Translations under genes and position numbers: made by a program
Assembly (NCBI RefSeq): GCF_000521215.1
Contig: NZ_KI928924.1
Coordinates: 4,383 to 56,716, forward strand
Length of the DNA: 52,334 bases
Direction: 5' to 3'
Source of the DNA: Labrenzia sp. DG1229
GTDB taxonomy: Bacteria; Pseudomonadota; Alphaproteobacteria; Rhizobiales; Stappiaceae
The notes under the pieces: generated by a model
Told to the model about the DNA's origin: nothing
Database searches by the model: none
What the model saw: the letters and a program-made list of their open reading frames with translations, nothing else
Shown: piece after piece, positions 34,646 through 43,295 of the stretch
Numbering within the stretch: the stretch's first letter is position 1
Layout: every line of letters starts with the position of its first letter

Positions 34646-35815
34646 ATGTCCAATTTTGCACAGCGTAATCTGGAAGGAATTTTCCTGACGGTTTTCCATG
34701 CCGTGCGCAGGGTTTACCGGCCTCTGCGCAACTGGATCGGCGCCAGTGTTCTCGGCGTCTTTGTCCTGATGACGGTGGCCGTCGTTCAGATTTTTCCGGT
34801 CTCCAACTGGGACATGTTCGCCTATACGGCCGTTGTCCTGGAAAGTGACACTGACGACGTGACTGCGCTGCACCGGCAATCCTATTCCCTGGTAAGAGAC
34901 AATGTCACGGAAGGCGAATTCATAACATTGACCGAGGACCGGCCCTACCGGGTACGCCAGGCAAGGGACGCGGAAGCCTTTCACACGATGCTCGGTTTTT
35001 ACCGTCTGAAGGTCCTTTATGTTGAGACCGCCAGACTGCTTGCCGATCTTGCAGGTCCCGTCGAAGCGCTCCGGATGATTTCAATGATGTCGGTACTCGC
35101 CATCGGCGTGGTGCTGCTGGCATGGCTCGCGCGGACCGGAACGCTGATGTACGGGCCCGTCGTTGCTGCTTTCCTGATGCTGTCCACTTTCGGCTACGCC
35201 GCGCTGCTCATCACGCCCGATCTCTATGCAACATTCTTCCTGGTCCTGGCCGCATTCTTCTACGTGGAGAAGCTGGATATTCCTGCTGCACTCACCCTTG
35301 TCGCTGCCTTCCTCACGCGGCCTGATCATCTCGCCTTCATCGGCGTCTTCTTCGTGTTTGCCGCGATATACGGGCCGGGGCGCTGGATTCAGGCCTGCTG
35401 CTTTGCGGCTTGTCTAGTGACCTATCTCTGGATCACCCGCGGTTCGGATCATCCCGGCTGGTGGATTCACATGTGGTTCACGCATATCGAATACGCGCCG
35501 ACCCTCAAGGATTTCAAACCGGCGTTTTCGATCGGGACCTATCTGGAGATGCTCATGCGTTCGACGGTCAGGTCCTTGATGGGCTTCTCATGGATCGCGT
35601 TGCTTTTCGCACTCACTCTGTTTTTTGCAAAATGCGTCGTGCCGGACAGGATGGACCAAAGATCTCGTGTTCTGCTTTATGCCGTTTTCGCATCAATCTG
35701 CGCCAAGTATCTCGTTTTCCCGCATTACGAGACACGATTCTACCTGCCCTATCTCATCATCATGGGCATGATCCTGCTGGTCGGCTGGCATCGTCAGCAG
35801 ATTTCTGAAACCTGA
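34646..35815 (+). CDS. Polytopic membrane protein, possibly GT-C-type glycosyltransferase
   Basis: A 389-residue protein with about nine hydrophobic segments. The first large periplasmic loop after helix 1 starts with SNWDMFAYTAVVLESD, which recalls the acidic loop of GT-C-fold glycosyltransferases, and the C-terminus has FPHYETRFYLPYLIIMGMILLVGW. I do not recognise a named family. It stands alone between the GMC gene (divergent) and the DUF1203 gene, so context does not help. A GT-C function is a guess from topology. Confidence 0.6.
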   Translation: MSNFAQRNLEGIFLTVFHAVRRVYRPLRNWIGASVLGVFVLMTVAVVQIFPVSNWDMFAYTAVVLESDTDDVTALHRQSYSLVRDNVTEGEFITLTEDRPYRVRQARDAEAFHTMLGFYRLKVLYVETARLLADLAGPVEALRMISMMSVLAIGVVLLAWLARTGTLMYGPVVAAFLMLSTFGYAALLITPDLYATFFLVLAAFFYVEKLDIPAALTLVAAFLTRPDHLAFIGVFFVFAAIYGPGRWIQACCFAACLVTYLWITRGSDHPGWWIHMWFTHIEYAPTLKDFKPAFSIGTYLEMLMRSTVRSLMGFSWIALLFALTLFFAKCVVPDRMDQRSRVLLYAVFASICAKYLVFPHYETRFYLPYLIIMGMILLVGWHRQQISET

Positions 35816-35889
35816 TCGCTCGCAAATCGGGTCGCCTGCAGGTGACCCGGACACTAAGGTCACCCTACATCTATTGAGGAGATCCATTC

Positions 35890-36354
35890 ATGTTTCAGGT
35901 ACACCCCCTGCCGGCAGACTCGTTTGCCCACCTCTACAGCATGTCCGACGAGGATCTTGCTGCCCGAAACGTGCAGGTTCACCTTTCAGACGGTGCCTTT
36001 CCCTGCCGCGTCTCGCTTGCCGATGCCACCGAAGGAGAGCGTGTCTTTCTTCTGAACTTCGAACATCAGCCTGGCGATACTCCGTACCGCTCCCGCCACG
36101 CTGTTTTTGTCAAGGACGGAGCCGTCGAGGATCATCCCCTGCCAGGCTTCGTACCGGCCTGCATTGCCGGCAGGTTACTTTCAGTGCGGGCTTTCGACAA
36201 AACGCATGAAATGGTCAATGCAGACGTGATCGAGGGCAGCGACGTTCAGGATCTGATTGCAACGTTTTTTGCTGATCCAAAGGTCGACTACCTGCACCTG
36301 CACTATGCCCGCCGCGGTTGCTTTGCGGCGAAGGTAACCCGTTCTGCCGGTTAA
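35890..36354 (+). CDS. DUF1203-family protein
   Basis: A 154-residue soluble protein with the DUF1203 pattern: FPCRVSLADATEGERVFLLNFEH, then TPYRSRHAVFV, and a C-terminal YLHLHYARRGCFAAKV with a conserved Cys. Function is unknown for the family. ATTGAGGAG precedes the ATG. Nearest neighbours are a membrane orphan and an isocitrate-lyase-family gene; no operon is obvious. Confidence 0.8.
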   Translation: MFQVHPLPADSFAHLYSMSDEDLAARNVQVHLSDGAFPCRVSLADATEGERVFLLNFEHQPGDTPYRSRHAVFVKDGAVEDHPLPGFVPACIAGRLLSVRAFDKTHEMVNADVIEGSDVQDLIATFFADPKVDYLHLHYARRGCFAAKVTRSAG

Positions 36355-36590
36355 ATCGCTGCATTTTGCGCTCAGTATCAAGAGAGGTGATCTGGAAACG
36401 GTGCCTCTTTTTTTCGTTTGTCGACATCCGTGGCGTCCGGTGCTGCCTGCCTAACCGGTACCTGTTTTTTGGATAAACTGGGTCTGGCATCCGTATTCAA
36501 GTTTTGAAAGCGTTGCCAGAAAGGGATGACATCGAAAATAAACTCTAGATAATGTAATCTTGTACCAACAACCTTTGGGAGAAGCGTATC

Positions 36591-37424
36591 ATGCTGACCG
36601 CAGCCAGCCGCCGCGCCGCATTCAAAGTCCTTCATGAAAACGGACGGGCGTTTTTGATGCCCAACCCCTTTGACATCGGTTCAGCACGTGTTCTCGACGG
36701 CATGCGCTTCGATGCCCTGGCAACCTCCAGCGCAGGATATGCCTGGACGCAGGGTGTGCGCGATGCCGAAGGTCTTATCAGCCGTGACGACGCGCTCGGT
36801 CACGCGGCCGACATCATCAGCGCAACGAGCTTACCCGTGAACGGTGATCTGGAAAACGGGTTTGGGCACAGCCCTGAAGACGTCGTGGAAACGGTAAAAG
36901 GCGCGATTGAGGTTGGTCTTGCCGGCTGCTCGATCGAGGATTACACGACCAACCCGCAGGACCCGATTTATCCGCTTGAAGAAGCGGTCGAACGGATCAA
37001 GGCTGCGGTGGACGCGAAGAACAGGCTTGCGATGGATTTCGTTCTGACGGCCCGCAGCGAAGGACCGGTCAAGACCCAGCATGAGCTGGACGAGACCATC
37101 AAGCGACTGAACGCATTTGTCGAAGCCGGCGCAGATTGCGTCTACGCACCCCAACTCAAGGAAAAAGACCAGATTTCCGCAGTTCTCGCCGCCGTCAAGG
37201 CACCGATGAATGTGCTCGCTGGACGCAAGAATTTCCACCTGACCCGGAAGGAACTGGCCGATATGGGGGTCGCCCGTGTTTCAATCGGTGCAGGTCTTGC
37301 CCGGATTGCGCTCGGAGCCTTCGTTGCAGCCGCCGAGGATATGAAAGACGGCGGCGCCTTCGGATGTTTTGACCGGGCGCAGGGAATGAGCGACTTCGAA
37401 GCCTTCATGAAAGCCCGGCCCTGA
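36591..37424 (+). CDS. Isocitrate lyase/PEP mutase-family protein
   Basis: A 277-residue TIM-barrel protein of the PEP mutase/isocitrate lyase superfamily. Seen: MPNPFDIGSARVL, ATSSAGYAWTQG, PVNGDLENGFG (metal ligands), IEDYTTNPQDPIY and FVLTARSEG. The motif that marks true isocitrate lyase (KKCGH) is absent; the group includes oxaloacetate decarboxylase- and methylisocitrate-lyase-like enzymes. It probably cleaves or decarboxylates a small oxo acid. Stands alone with GGGAGAAGCG before the ATG. Confidence 0.82.
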   Translation: MLTAASRRAAFKVLHENGRAFLMPNPFDIGSARVLDGMRFDALATSSAGYAWTQGVRDAEGLISRDDALGHAADIISATSLPVNGDLENGFGHSPEDVVETVKGAIEVGLAGCSIEDYTTNPQDPIYPLEEAVERIKAAVDAKNRLAMDFVLTARSEGPVKTQHELDETIKRLNAFVEAGADCVYAPQLKEKDQISAVLAAVKAPMNVLAGRKNFHLTRKELADMGVARVSIGAGLARIALGAFVAAAEDMKDGGAFGCFDRAQGMSDFEAFMKARP

Positions 37425-37512
37425 GCAAAAGGAGACTACGCACAGTCAGAGGCCTCTGAAATGGCAACGCGGCGGCAAGCTTGTCGTCCACATGCGTTGC
37501 GTGCTCCTGGAT

Positions 37513-37543
37513 TCCGGTCAATTGTCTCAATCCGTTGACCGGA
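37513..37543. repeat. Inverted repeat between convergent genes
   Basis: TCCGGTCAA (37513-37521) and TTGACCGGA (37535-37543) are perfect 9-bp arms with a 13-base loop, just before the stop of the AEC gene and after the PEP-mutase-family gene. No T-run is present; it may end transcription from both sides weakly. Confidence 0.5.
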
Positions 37544-37546
37544 GCC

Positions 37547-38440
37547 CTAACCGGTTGCCCAATAGGTCAGAACGATCGGCAGTGTCACAAGTGTCAGACA
37601 GGTGGACACGAAGATGAACCCGGCAACACCATCGGCTTCATCAGGTTGATGCTGGGAGATGGCCAGGTAGGTTGCGACCGAAGGCGGCATGAAGCACAAC
37701 AGTATGATCACGCTTTCAATTTTGGCATCCAGGATCAAAACCTGCGTAATCGCAAGGGCTGCGATTGCCGAAACCCCGATATGGGTGACTGATAGAATCA
37801 CGGCGCGCGTGACGCCACCGAACTTCAGTGTTTCGAGGCTGTGTCCGAGTGTCAGCAGCATGATCGGAATGGCAAGACCCCCCAGAATTTCGAGACTCTG
37901 GTCCACGGGCTCCGGAATTTTCCATTCGGTTGCAAGCAAGACCAGGGCGAAGATGACCGCATAGATAACGGGCTGGCGCACAAGTGCCCTGAAATCGGGA
38001 CGCCCCATCGGTATCGCGATACCGATGGTGAAAATTGCGGTCAGTACGACAACGATGAAACCAATCGCAACGGCAGCACCTTCCGGGCCGAAAGCGAGCG
38101 TTGAAACCGGCAGGCCGATATTGCCGACATTCGACAGCATCATCGGCGGCAGATAGGCCCTGAGCGGGATGCGCAACAATTTCATCACGATCAAGCCAAT
38201 GACACCGAAGATCGCAATCATGCCCACTGCTGCTGCCAGAACGGTCAGAAAGGTCTCAAGCTGAATATGTTCCTTCGCCAGATGAGACAGGATCAGCGCG
38301 GGATAGCCGACATTCGAGACAAGCGAACCGAAGAGTTTGCGGTCAAATGGTGCCTTGAAATAGGCGAGTGCATAGCCGAGCAGAACGCATAGCAGCACAG
38401 GCAACATGATGTTGACGACATGTTCGGCAATACCCGACAC
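37547..38440 (-). CDS. AEC-family transporter (auxin efflux carrier type)
   Basis: A 297-residue membrane protein of the AEC family, which exports organic anions such as malate or malonate. About ten hydrophobic segments are seen, including VNIMLPVLLCVLLGYALAYF at the start and the central half-helix region PPMMLSNVGNIGLPVSTLAFG. I use the GTG at 38440, since GGGG lies eight bases before it; a GTG at 38449 would add three residues. Substrate unknown. Confidence 0.85.
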   Translation of the reverse strand: MSGIAEHVVNIMLPVLLCVLLGYALAYFKAPFDRKLFGSLVSNVGYPALILSHLAKEHIQLETFLTVLAAAVGMIAIFGVIGLIVMKLLRIPLRAYLPPMMLSNVGNIGLPVSTLAFGPEGAAVAIGFIVVVLTAIFTIGIAIPMGRPDFRALVRQPVIYAVIFALVLLATEWKIPEPVDQSLEILGGLAIPIMLLTLGHSLETLKFGGVTRAVILSVTHIGVSAIAALAITQVLILDAKIESVIILLCFMPPSVATYLAISQHQPDEADGVAGFIFVSTCLTLVTLPIVLTYWATG

Positions 38441-38520
38441 GTTACGCACCCCAATTCAATGATGTTCAGTTCAAGACATTTAAGCCGGGATAAATGTAGA
38501 TTCACAACCTCGCTGGATGC

Positions 38521-38566
38521 GAACCCGGGATAACAGCGCATTAATGCGCGCTTTGATCCCGGGTTC
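38521..38566. repeat. Nested extragenic palindrome
   Basis: GAACCCGGGAT (38521-38531) and ATCCCGGGTTC (38556-38566) are perfect 11-bp arms; between them lies another perfect palindrome, GCGCATTAATGCGC (38536-38549). It is between the rsgA stop and the AEC start. No T-run follows, so it is more like a REP-type element than a simple terminator. Confidence 0.65.
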
Positions 38567-38598
38567 CGCCCCCTGCTGTCCTGAAAGTTCAGAGTGAC

Positions 38599-39693
38599 TT
38601 ACTCGGTTCGTCTGTTCCGGTTTTCCTTGGCTTTCACGACCCGGCGAACCATCTTGCCGAACGCCTTGTCTTTGGATCGCCGCTCGGCAAGGCTCGCAGA
38701 ATTGAAAGCCTCTTCGGCCTTCAGCTTCCGCCATCTTTGCAATCTGGCACCGTCCAGATCACCTGACTGGATTGCATTCTGGACCGCACACCCCGGTTCG
38801 GTCTCGTGCCTGCAGTCCTTGAACCTGCAATTCGCAGACAACTCGTTGAGATCCGCAAACAGATCCTCGATGCCCGAGGCGGCATCCATGAGCTGCAGTT
38901 CGCGCATGCCGGGCGTATCCAGAACGAGGCAGCCCCCCGACACCAGATGCAGTTGCCGACGTGTCGTCGTATGGCGGCCCTTGGCATCGTCTTCCCGGAT
39001 CGCCTGTGTCGCGATGGACCGTGTTCCGGAAAGGGCATTTGCCAAAGTCGATTTGCCAACGCCCGACGAACCGAGAAACGCGACCGTTTTACCAGGCTTG
39101 CACCAATCAGCCAGCCTGGATTTCGGTTGATCGCCACGCGCATCGAGAGTGATGACGGGTGCCAGCTGTGAAATGGCAGCAGCTTCGTCGGCAAATGTCT
39201 GCGGGTCCGAAACAAGGTCGGACTTCGTCAGGAGGATAACCGGGTCGATCTCTGCCTCGAAACAGATCGCGACATAGCGTTCCAGCCTCGCGATATTGAA
39301 ATCCTGATTGCAGGAGGAAACGATGAATGCCGTTTCGATATTCGCGGCGATCAACTGGACCTGACGATCCGTTCCCGGCGCGCGGCGCTTCAGCAGGCTC
39401 TTGCGCTCCAGCACACGGCTTGAAGGCACATGCCCGGGATCCAGCAAGAGCCAGTCCCCAACCGTTGCATCCGCACGCGGCGGAATGACTTCGTCGACCG
39501 CTGAGCCAACAACGTGAAGCCCGTTGCGATGCACCTCAACAACACGGACGGGTGGTGTTCCGACAAGTTCGTCCGAACTGATCTGTTGCGCAAAATGAGG
39601 TTGCCAGCCGAGTTTCTCCAAAGGGGAGAGTTGCCGGTCTGTTCCTCCACGTTGAGTGCCGGGAGGAAAGAATTTCCGATAATTTCGTGTCAT
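38599..39693 (-). CDS. rsgA: RsgA, ribosome small-subunit biogenesis GTPase
   Basis: A 364-residue circularly permuted GTPase that helps late 30S maturation. Order: OB-fold N-terminal domain (about 40-100), G4 TKSD (about 158), G1 GSSGVGKST (about 216), G3 DTPGM (about 262), then a zinc knuckle CRFKDCRHETEPGC (about 290-303) and a basic tail. All catalytic parts are intact and length is usual. No operon partner is close. Confidence 0.93.
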   Translation of the reverse strand: MTRNYRKFFPPGTQRGGTDRQLSPLEKLGWQPHFAQQISSDELVGTPPVRVVEVHRNGLHVVGSAVDEVIPPRADATVGDWLLLDPGHVPSSRVLERKSLLKRRAPGTDRQVQLIAANIETAFIVSSCNQDFNIARLERYVAICFEAEIDPVILLTKSDLVSDPQTFADEAAAISQLAPVITLDARGDQPKSRLADWCKPGKTVAFLGSSGVGKSTLANALSGTRSIATQAIREDDAKGRHTTTRRQLHLVSGGCLVLDTPGMRELQLMDAASGIEDLFADLNELSANCRFKDCRHETEPGCAVQNAIQSGDLDGARLQRWRKLKAEEAFNSASLAERRSKDKAFGKMVRRVVKAKENRNRRTE

Positions 39694-39904
39694 GGGATGT
39701 CTCGAGACTTAAACACACGTCATCAGGCGCCCTGGCGGACGCCGGTTCATGTATTTACGGCTCTCCGGTATTCAGAGAGCCGGCTCAGGCAAGCTCTAAC
39801 ATCCAATCTCCATTGATCGCGCCGCTGCCGACGCAAAACGAAGCTAGTGGCTTGCAACGGAGTTTTCAAGATGGGCACAGCCAGGTGGTGTCATACGCTC
39901 ACGA

Positions 39905-41074
39905 CTATTCCGGGCGCTCCCCCACATAGGCCGCGCGTGGCCGGATCTTTTCATGAGACGCATATTGCTCGAGCGCATGGGCTATCCAGCCGGTCATGCG
40001 CCCGGCGCAGAAAATGATCTTGCCGGCATCTTTCGGCAGATCGTAGGTTTTCTGGATCACGGCGAGAGCCAGGTCGATATTCGGTGGCAATCCGAAGAGA
40101 TCGTCCGCTGCCTTAATCAGCCCCGGCAGACGCTCGACAAAGGGATCGCCGCCTTCGGTCCGGCACAGAATGTCGAGCAGGCAAACGGCACGCGGGTCCC
40201 GGCCCTGATAAACCGAATGACCGAAACCCGGTAGCGTCTCTCCGCGCGCCAGCCTGTCCGCAAGCATTTCCTCAATGTCCGTGTCGGGCTGGATTTCTGC
40301 CAGCCAGGCAGTGGCACGATCCGGCGCGGCCCCGTGTCGCGGGCCGGCAAAAGCGCCGAGGCCGGACAGCAGCGCCGCATGAAGCGGAGCGCGCGTGGAG
40401 GCCGCACATCGCGCGGTGAAAGCACTGGTGTTGAGTTCATGATCCGCGCACAGCACGAGAGCAGCCCGAATCAGGTTTTTTGCCGACGCCGACGCGCCAT
40501 AGGCGTTTGCAATTTGCGTGTGGATCGGAATAGCCACAGGCTCCTTGCCCAAAAGTGCGGCGACCGAATATCGCAGAAGGGCCGCGCCCTTCGTCTGCAG
40601 AAGTCTGGGCGCAAGCGTGAAGGCCGCCTTGTCCTGGAGGGGCCAGGCGGCAAGCGCCATCATCAGCCTGTCCAGCGCGGGGAGGCCTTGGGGCATCGCA
40701 GGTGGTTTTTGCGGGACATTGCCGGCAAACGGATCCTCACCGGATGCCCACAGCAGCGTTGCAACGGTTTCAAGTGTCGATGTCTCTGCAAGATCCAGTG
40801 CTGACCGGCCGCGATAGACCGGACCGTCTTCGGCGATCAGCGTCAGCTCGGTTTCAAGAACCGGATCACCAGTCAGCGGCCGGGCTCCCGTGTGATCCTC
40901 GGCGGCCCTGCGGCCCTTTAGCCTTCGGACATCGGTAGCATCGTAGCGTCGCTTCTTGCCCGGTCCGGCGACGGAGGAAATCAGTCCGCGGCTGACATAG
41001 GCATATAGAGTTGCCGGCTGGACACCAAGCTCGGCTGCTGCTTCGCGGGCGGAGAGGTAGATGGGTGTGCTCAT
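39905..41074 (-). CDS. Citrate synthase-family protein with N-terminal MerR-like HTH
   Basis: A 389-residue protein. Residues about 5-60 form a MerR-type HTH (LSAREAAAELGVQPATLYAYVSRGLI, GKKRRYDATDVRRLKGRR). Residues about 70-385 are a citrate synthase fold with the active-site histidines in GPRHGAA and GFGHSVY, Asp in NIDLALA and the Arg of AGRMTGWIAH. Unlike most citrate synthases it may bind DNA and act as regulator, as enzyme, or as both. It is divergent from a second citrate synthase gene, with a 12-bp palindrome in the 79-base spacer. Other similar HTH-citrate synthase proteins are known in proteobacteria; their role is unclear. Confidence 0.82.
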   Translation of the reverse strand: MSTPIYLSAREAAAELGVQPATLYAYVSRGLISSVAGPGKKRRYDATDVRRLKGRRAAEDHTGARPLTGDPVLETELTLIAEDGPVYRGRSALDLAETSTLETVATLLWASGEDPFAGNVPQKPPAMPQGLPALDRLMMALAAWPLQDKAAFTLAPRLLQTKGAALLRYSVAALLGKEPVAIPIHTQIANAYGASASAKNLIRAALVLCADHELNTSAFTARCAASTRAPLHAALLSGLGAFAGPRHGAAPDRATAWLAEIQPDTDIEEMLADRLARGETLPGFGHSVYQGRDPRAVCLLDILCRTEGGDPFVERLPGLIKAADDLFGLPPNIDLALAVIQKTYDLPKDAGKIIFCAGRMTGWIAHALEQYASHEKIRPRAAYVGERPE

Positions 41075-41106
41075 ACATTGATTCTAATTGTCAACATTGA
41101 TCAATG
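41075..41106. promoter_or_regulatory. Candidate operator between divergent citrate-synthase-family genes
   Basis: A perfect 12-bp palindrome, CATTGATCAATG, is at 41095-41106; ACATTGAT is repeated at 41075-41082 and 41094-41101 (19 bases apart). It sits in the spacer shared by the HTH-citrate synthase and the second citrate synthase gene, and its form suits a dimeric HTH protein. Confidence 0.6.
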
Positions 41107-41153
41107 CAATGTCGGCAGCCTATCAAACGGAAACTGAACAATAGGAGCTGACC

Positions 41154-42275
41154 ATGACCGAAGTGCCAAATCCGGCTCAAATGACCCAGGATCCTGTCGC
41201 CGGCCTTGAAGGGGTGGTTGCCGCCACAACGCGCCTCAGCGACGTCGACGGACAGAATGGCGTGCTTGTTCTCCGCGGCAGGACGATTGAAGATCTCGCC
41301 GGCAAGATCTCCTTTGAAGACGCCGTCGCGCATCTTTGGCAGGGTCTTGGCGTAGCAGAGGCAAGATCCGTAAAATACGCGTTTGGAGAAGCGAGAATTG
41401 CAGCTTTTGCAGTGGTACCGCTCCTGGAAAACGCACCGGATTCCCTGTCGGTTTATGAGCGCATGCAACTTGGCCTGGCTGCACTTCCCCCGAACAGGGG
41501 ATTGCCGGAAGCAATTGCCATCGCCGGGGCCTTGCCGGTTTTCCTGGCCGCTTCCTACCGGATAGAGTCAGGAACAAGATCGCTGGCGCCGGACAGCACC
41601 CTGCCCGCGGCAACCGACCTCCTGCGCATGCTGACAGGCGAAACACCCCCGGAAGCGCATGCGCGCGCGCTTGACAGATATCTGGTGACGATCCTCGATC
41701 ACGGCCTCAATGCCTCCACCTTTACGGCGCGCGTGATCGGATCGACCCAGGCCGGCATGAAACAGGCCGTTCTGGGCGCCATGGGAGCTCTCAGCGGGCC
41801 GTTGCATGGCGGTGCCCCCGGGCCGGTACTCGACATGATCGACGCGATTGGAAGCCCGGACAATGCAGATGACTGGATCACCGGCGCGCTTGAAAGAAAA
41901 GAACGGCTGATGGGATTCGGGCACCGCATCTACCGGACACGGGACCCTCGCGCGGATGTTTTGAAAGCCGGTCTGAAACTTCTCGGACAAGACAATCCGA
42001 AGGTAAGGCTCGCCGAAGAGATCGAACTGGCAGCTCTCGCTGCTTTGAAAAAAGCCAAGCCGGACCGGCCGCTGGACACGAATGTCGAGTTCTACACGGC
42101 GGTTCTACTGGATGCGATCGGGATCGACCGTGCGCTGTTCACGCCGATGTTTGCGACCGGGCGGACACCAGGCTGGTGTGCCCATGTTCTGGAGCAGCAG
42201 CAGACCGGCAAACTCATTCGTCCGGCGTCACACTATGTCGGTCCGATGCCAAACGAAAGCAAGTCTCTGACGTAA
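41154..42275 (+). CDS. Citrate synthase/2-methylcitrate synthase-family enzyme
   Basis: A 373-residue citrate synthase-family protein without HTH. Active-site histidines are in GPLHGGA and GFGHRIYRTRDPR, and arginine in GRTPGWCAHVLEQ. The catalytic aspartate position reads NVEFYTA (Glu), whereas canonical enzymes have NVDFYSG; Glu here is seen in some members of the CitA-like group. It may make citrate or 2-methylcitrate or use another acyl-CoA. AGGAG lies seven bases before the ATG. It is divergent from the HTH-citrate synthase gene, and the two products might even pair. Confidence 0.85.
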   Translation: MTEVPNPAQMTQDPVAGLEGVVAATTRLSDVDGQNGVLVLRGRTIEDLAGKISFEDAVAHLWQGLGVAEARSVKYAFGEARIAAFAVVPLLENAPDSLSVYERMQLGLAALPPNRGLPEAIAIAGALPVFLAASYRIESGTRSLAPDSTLPAATDLLRMLTGETPPEAHARALDRYLVTILDHGLNASTFTARVIGSTQAGMKQAVLGAMGALSGPLHGGAPGPVLDMIDAIGSPDNADDWITGALERKERLMGFGHRIYRTRDPRADVLKAGLKLLGQDNPKVRLAEEIELAALAALKKAKPDRPLDTNVEFYTAVLLDAIGIDRALFTPMFATGRTPGWCAHVLEQQQTGKLIRPASHYVGPMPNESKSLT

Positions 42276-42292
42276 TACGCTTATCATTGCTG

Positions 42293-42354
42293 CCCCGGCC
42301 TTGAGCCGGGGCCTCATATCCCTGTTTTTCAATGATCCCGGATCAAGGCCGGGA
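42293..42354. repeat. REP-like inverted pair A
   Basis: Two hairpins in opposite orientation share the core CCCGGCCTTGA. The first, CCCCGGC-CTTGA-GCCGGGG, is at 42293-42311; the second, TCCCGG...CCGGGA, is at 42336-42354 and carries the core on the other strand. The whole resembles a BIME-type REP pair and lies between the citrate synthase gene and the DUF533 gene. Confidence 0.65.
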
Positions 42355-42395
42355 CGACATTTCGCCAACGCGCAATGGCCGAATTGGTTGCCGGA

Positions 42396-43157
42396 CTATT
42401 CCGCCATTTCCGCTTCACGGACAGCCAGTTCGATCTCATCGATGAGGCCGGGTTCCAGGCCGAGACGCGCGGCAAGCATCTGCAGATATGCCCTTTCAGC
42501 GGGATGGTTCGGATCGATGGCCAGGCGGGAAGCCGCATAGATTTCGGCAGCCGATTCCGGACAGTTCGCACTGGCGACGATCTTGTCGAGATCAAGTGGT
42601 GAGCGGAGCTCATCCATCAGGAATGCCTTTGCCTCGCTGTCGAGACCGGCTTCGTCGATTTTGGCGAAGATCGTATCCTGTTCTTCCCGATCGATGTGGC
42701 CATCCGCTTTTGCAGCCGCGATCATTGCCGACAGCAGAGCGACGGCAAATTCGTTCTCGCCGCCCGGTTGCTCTGCCGGGTCGAAGGCCGTGCCGCGCGG
42801 AGCCTCCAGGGGGATCGGCTCATCCTGGGGATATTGTGGTCGCGGCGCGTTCTGCTGATTGGCCTTGTGGCCCTGGTAGGCCTTGTAAGCCAGACCGGCA
42901 ACAAGCGCGAGACCGCCATAGGTGACGGCTTTCTTGCCGATCTTCCGTCCGGACTTGGAACCAAGCATCAGTCCGGCGAGCCCGCCAAGCGCGAGGCCTC
43001 CGCCCTGGGACGACAGAAAATCCTTGCCCTGCGACAGCAGGTCGTCCGATCCACCGCGCTGCGCGGCTGCACCGCCCCGGCCACCATACTGACTGCCGGA
43101 CGGGCCTCCGGACTGACTGCCCAGTAACTGATCCAGCAAGGATTTAGCGTCAAACAT
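42396..43157 (-). CDS. DUF533/YebE-type tellurite resistance TerB-like protein
   Basis: A 253-residue protein of the DUF533 (YebE) family. N-terminus: MFDAKSLLDQLLG and a Gly/Ser/Gln-rich region (about 14-55), then a Gly-rich hydrophobic stretch (GLALGGLAGLMLGSKSGRK, YGGLALVAGLAYKAY), and a C-terminal TerB-like helical domain (about 140-250; LLSAMIAAAKADGHIDREEQDTIF). Such proteins are membrane-associated with unknown role. GGGAG precedes the ATG at 43157; an in-frame extension to 43379 is rejected. Confidence 0.82.
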   Translation of the reverse strand: MFDAKSLLDQLLGSQSGGPSGSQYGGRGGAAAQRGGSDDLLSQGKDFLSSQGGGLALGGLAGLMLGSKSGRKIGKKAVTYGGLALVAGLAYKAYQGHKANQQNAPRPQYPQDEPIPLEAPRGTAFDPAEQPGGENEFAVALLSAMIAAAKADGHIDREEQDTIFAKIDEAGLDSEAKAFLMDELRSPLDLDKIVASANCPESAAEIYAASRLAIDPNHPAERAYLQMLAARLGLEPGLIDEIELAVREAEMAE

Positions 43158-43295
43158 CAATTGCTCCCTTGAACGGCCCCACGCGGGGCAAATCACACTT
43201 TCCCTATCAGATGGTATTTTCTGCAGGGCGCGCAAGTTTGCGTTACATTTGGGTACAGAAACATGAACTCCACCCGATTTGGAATTTCCGGATAG

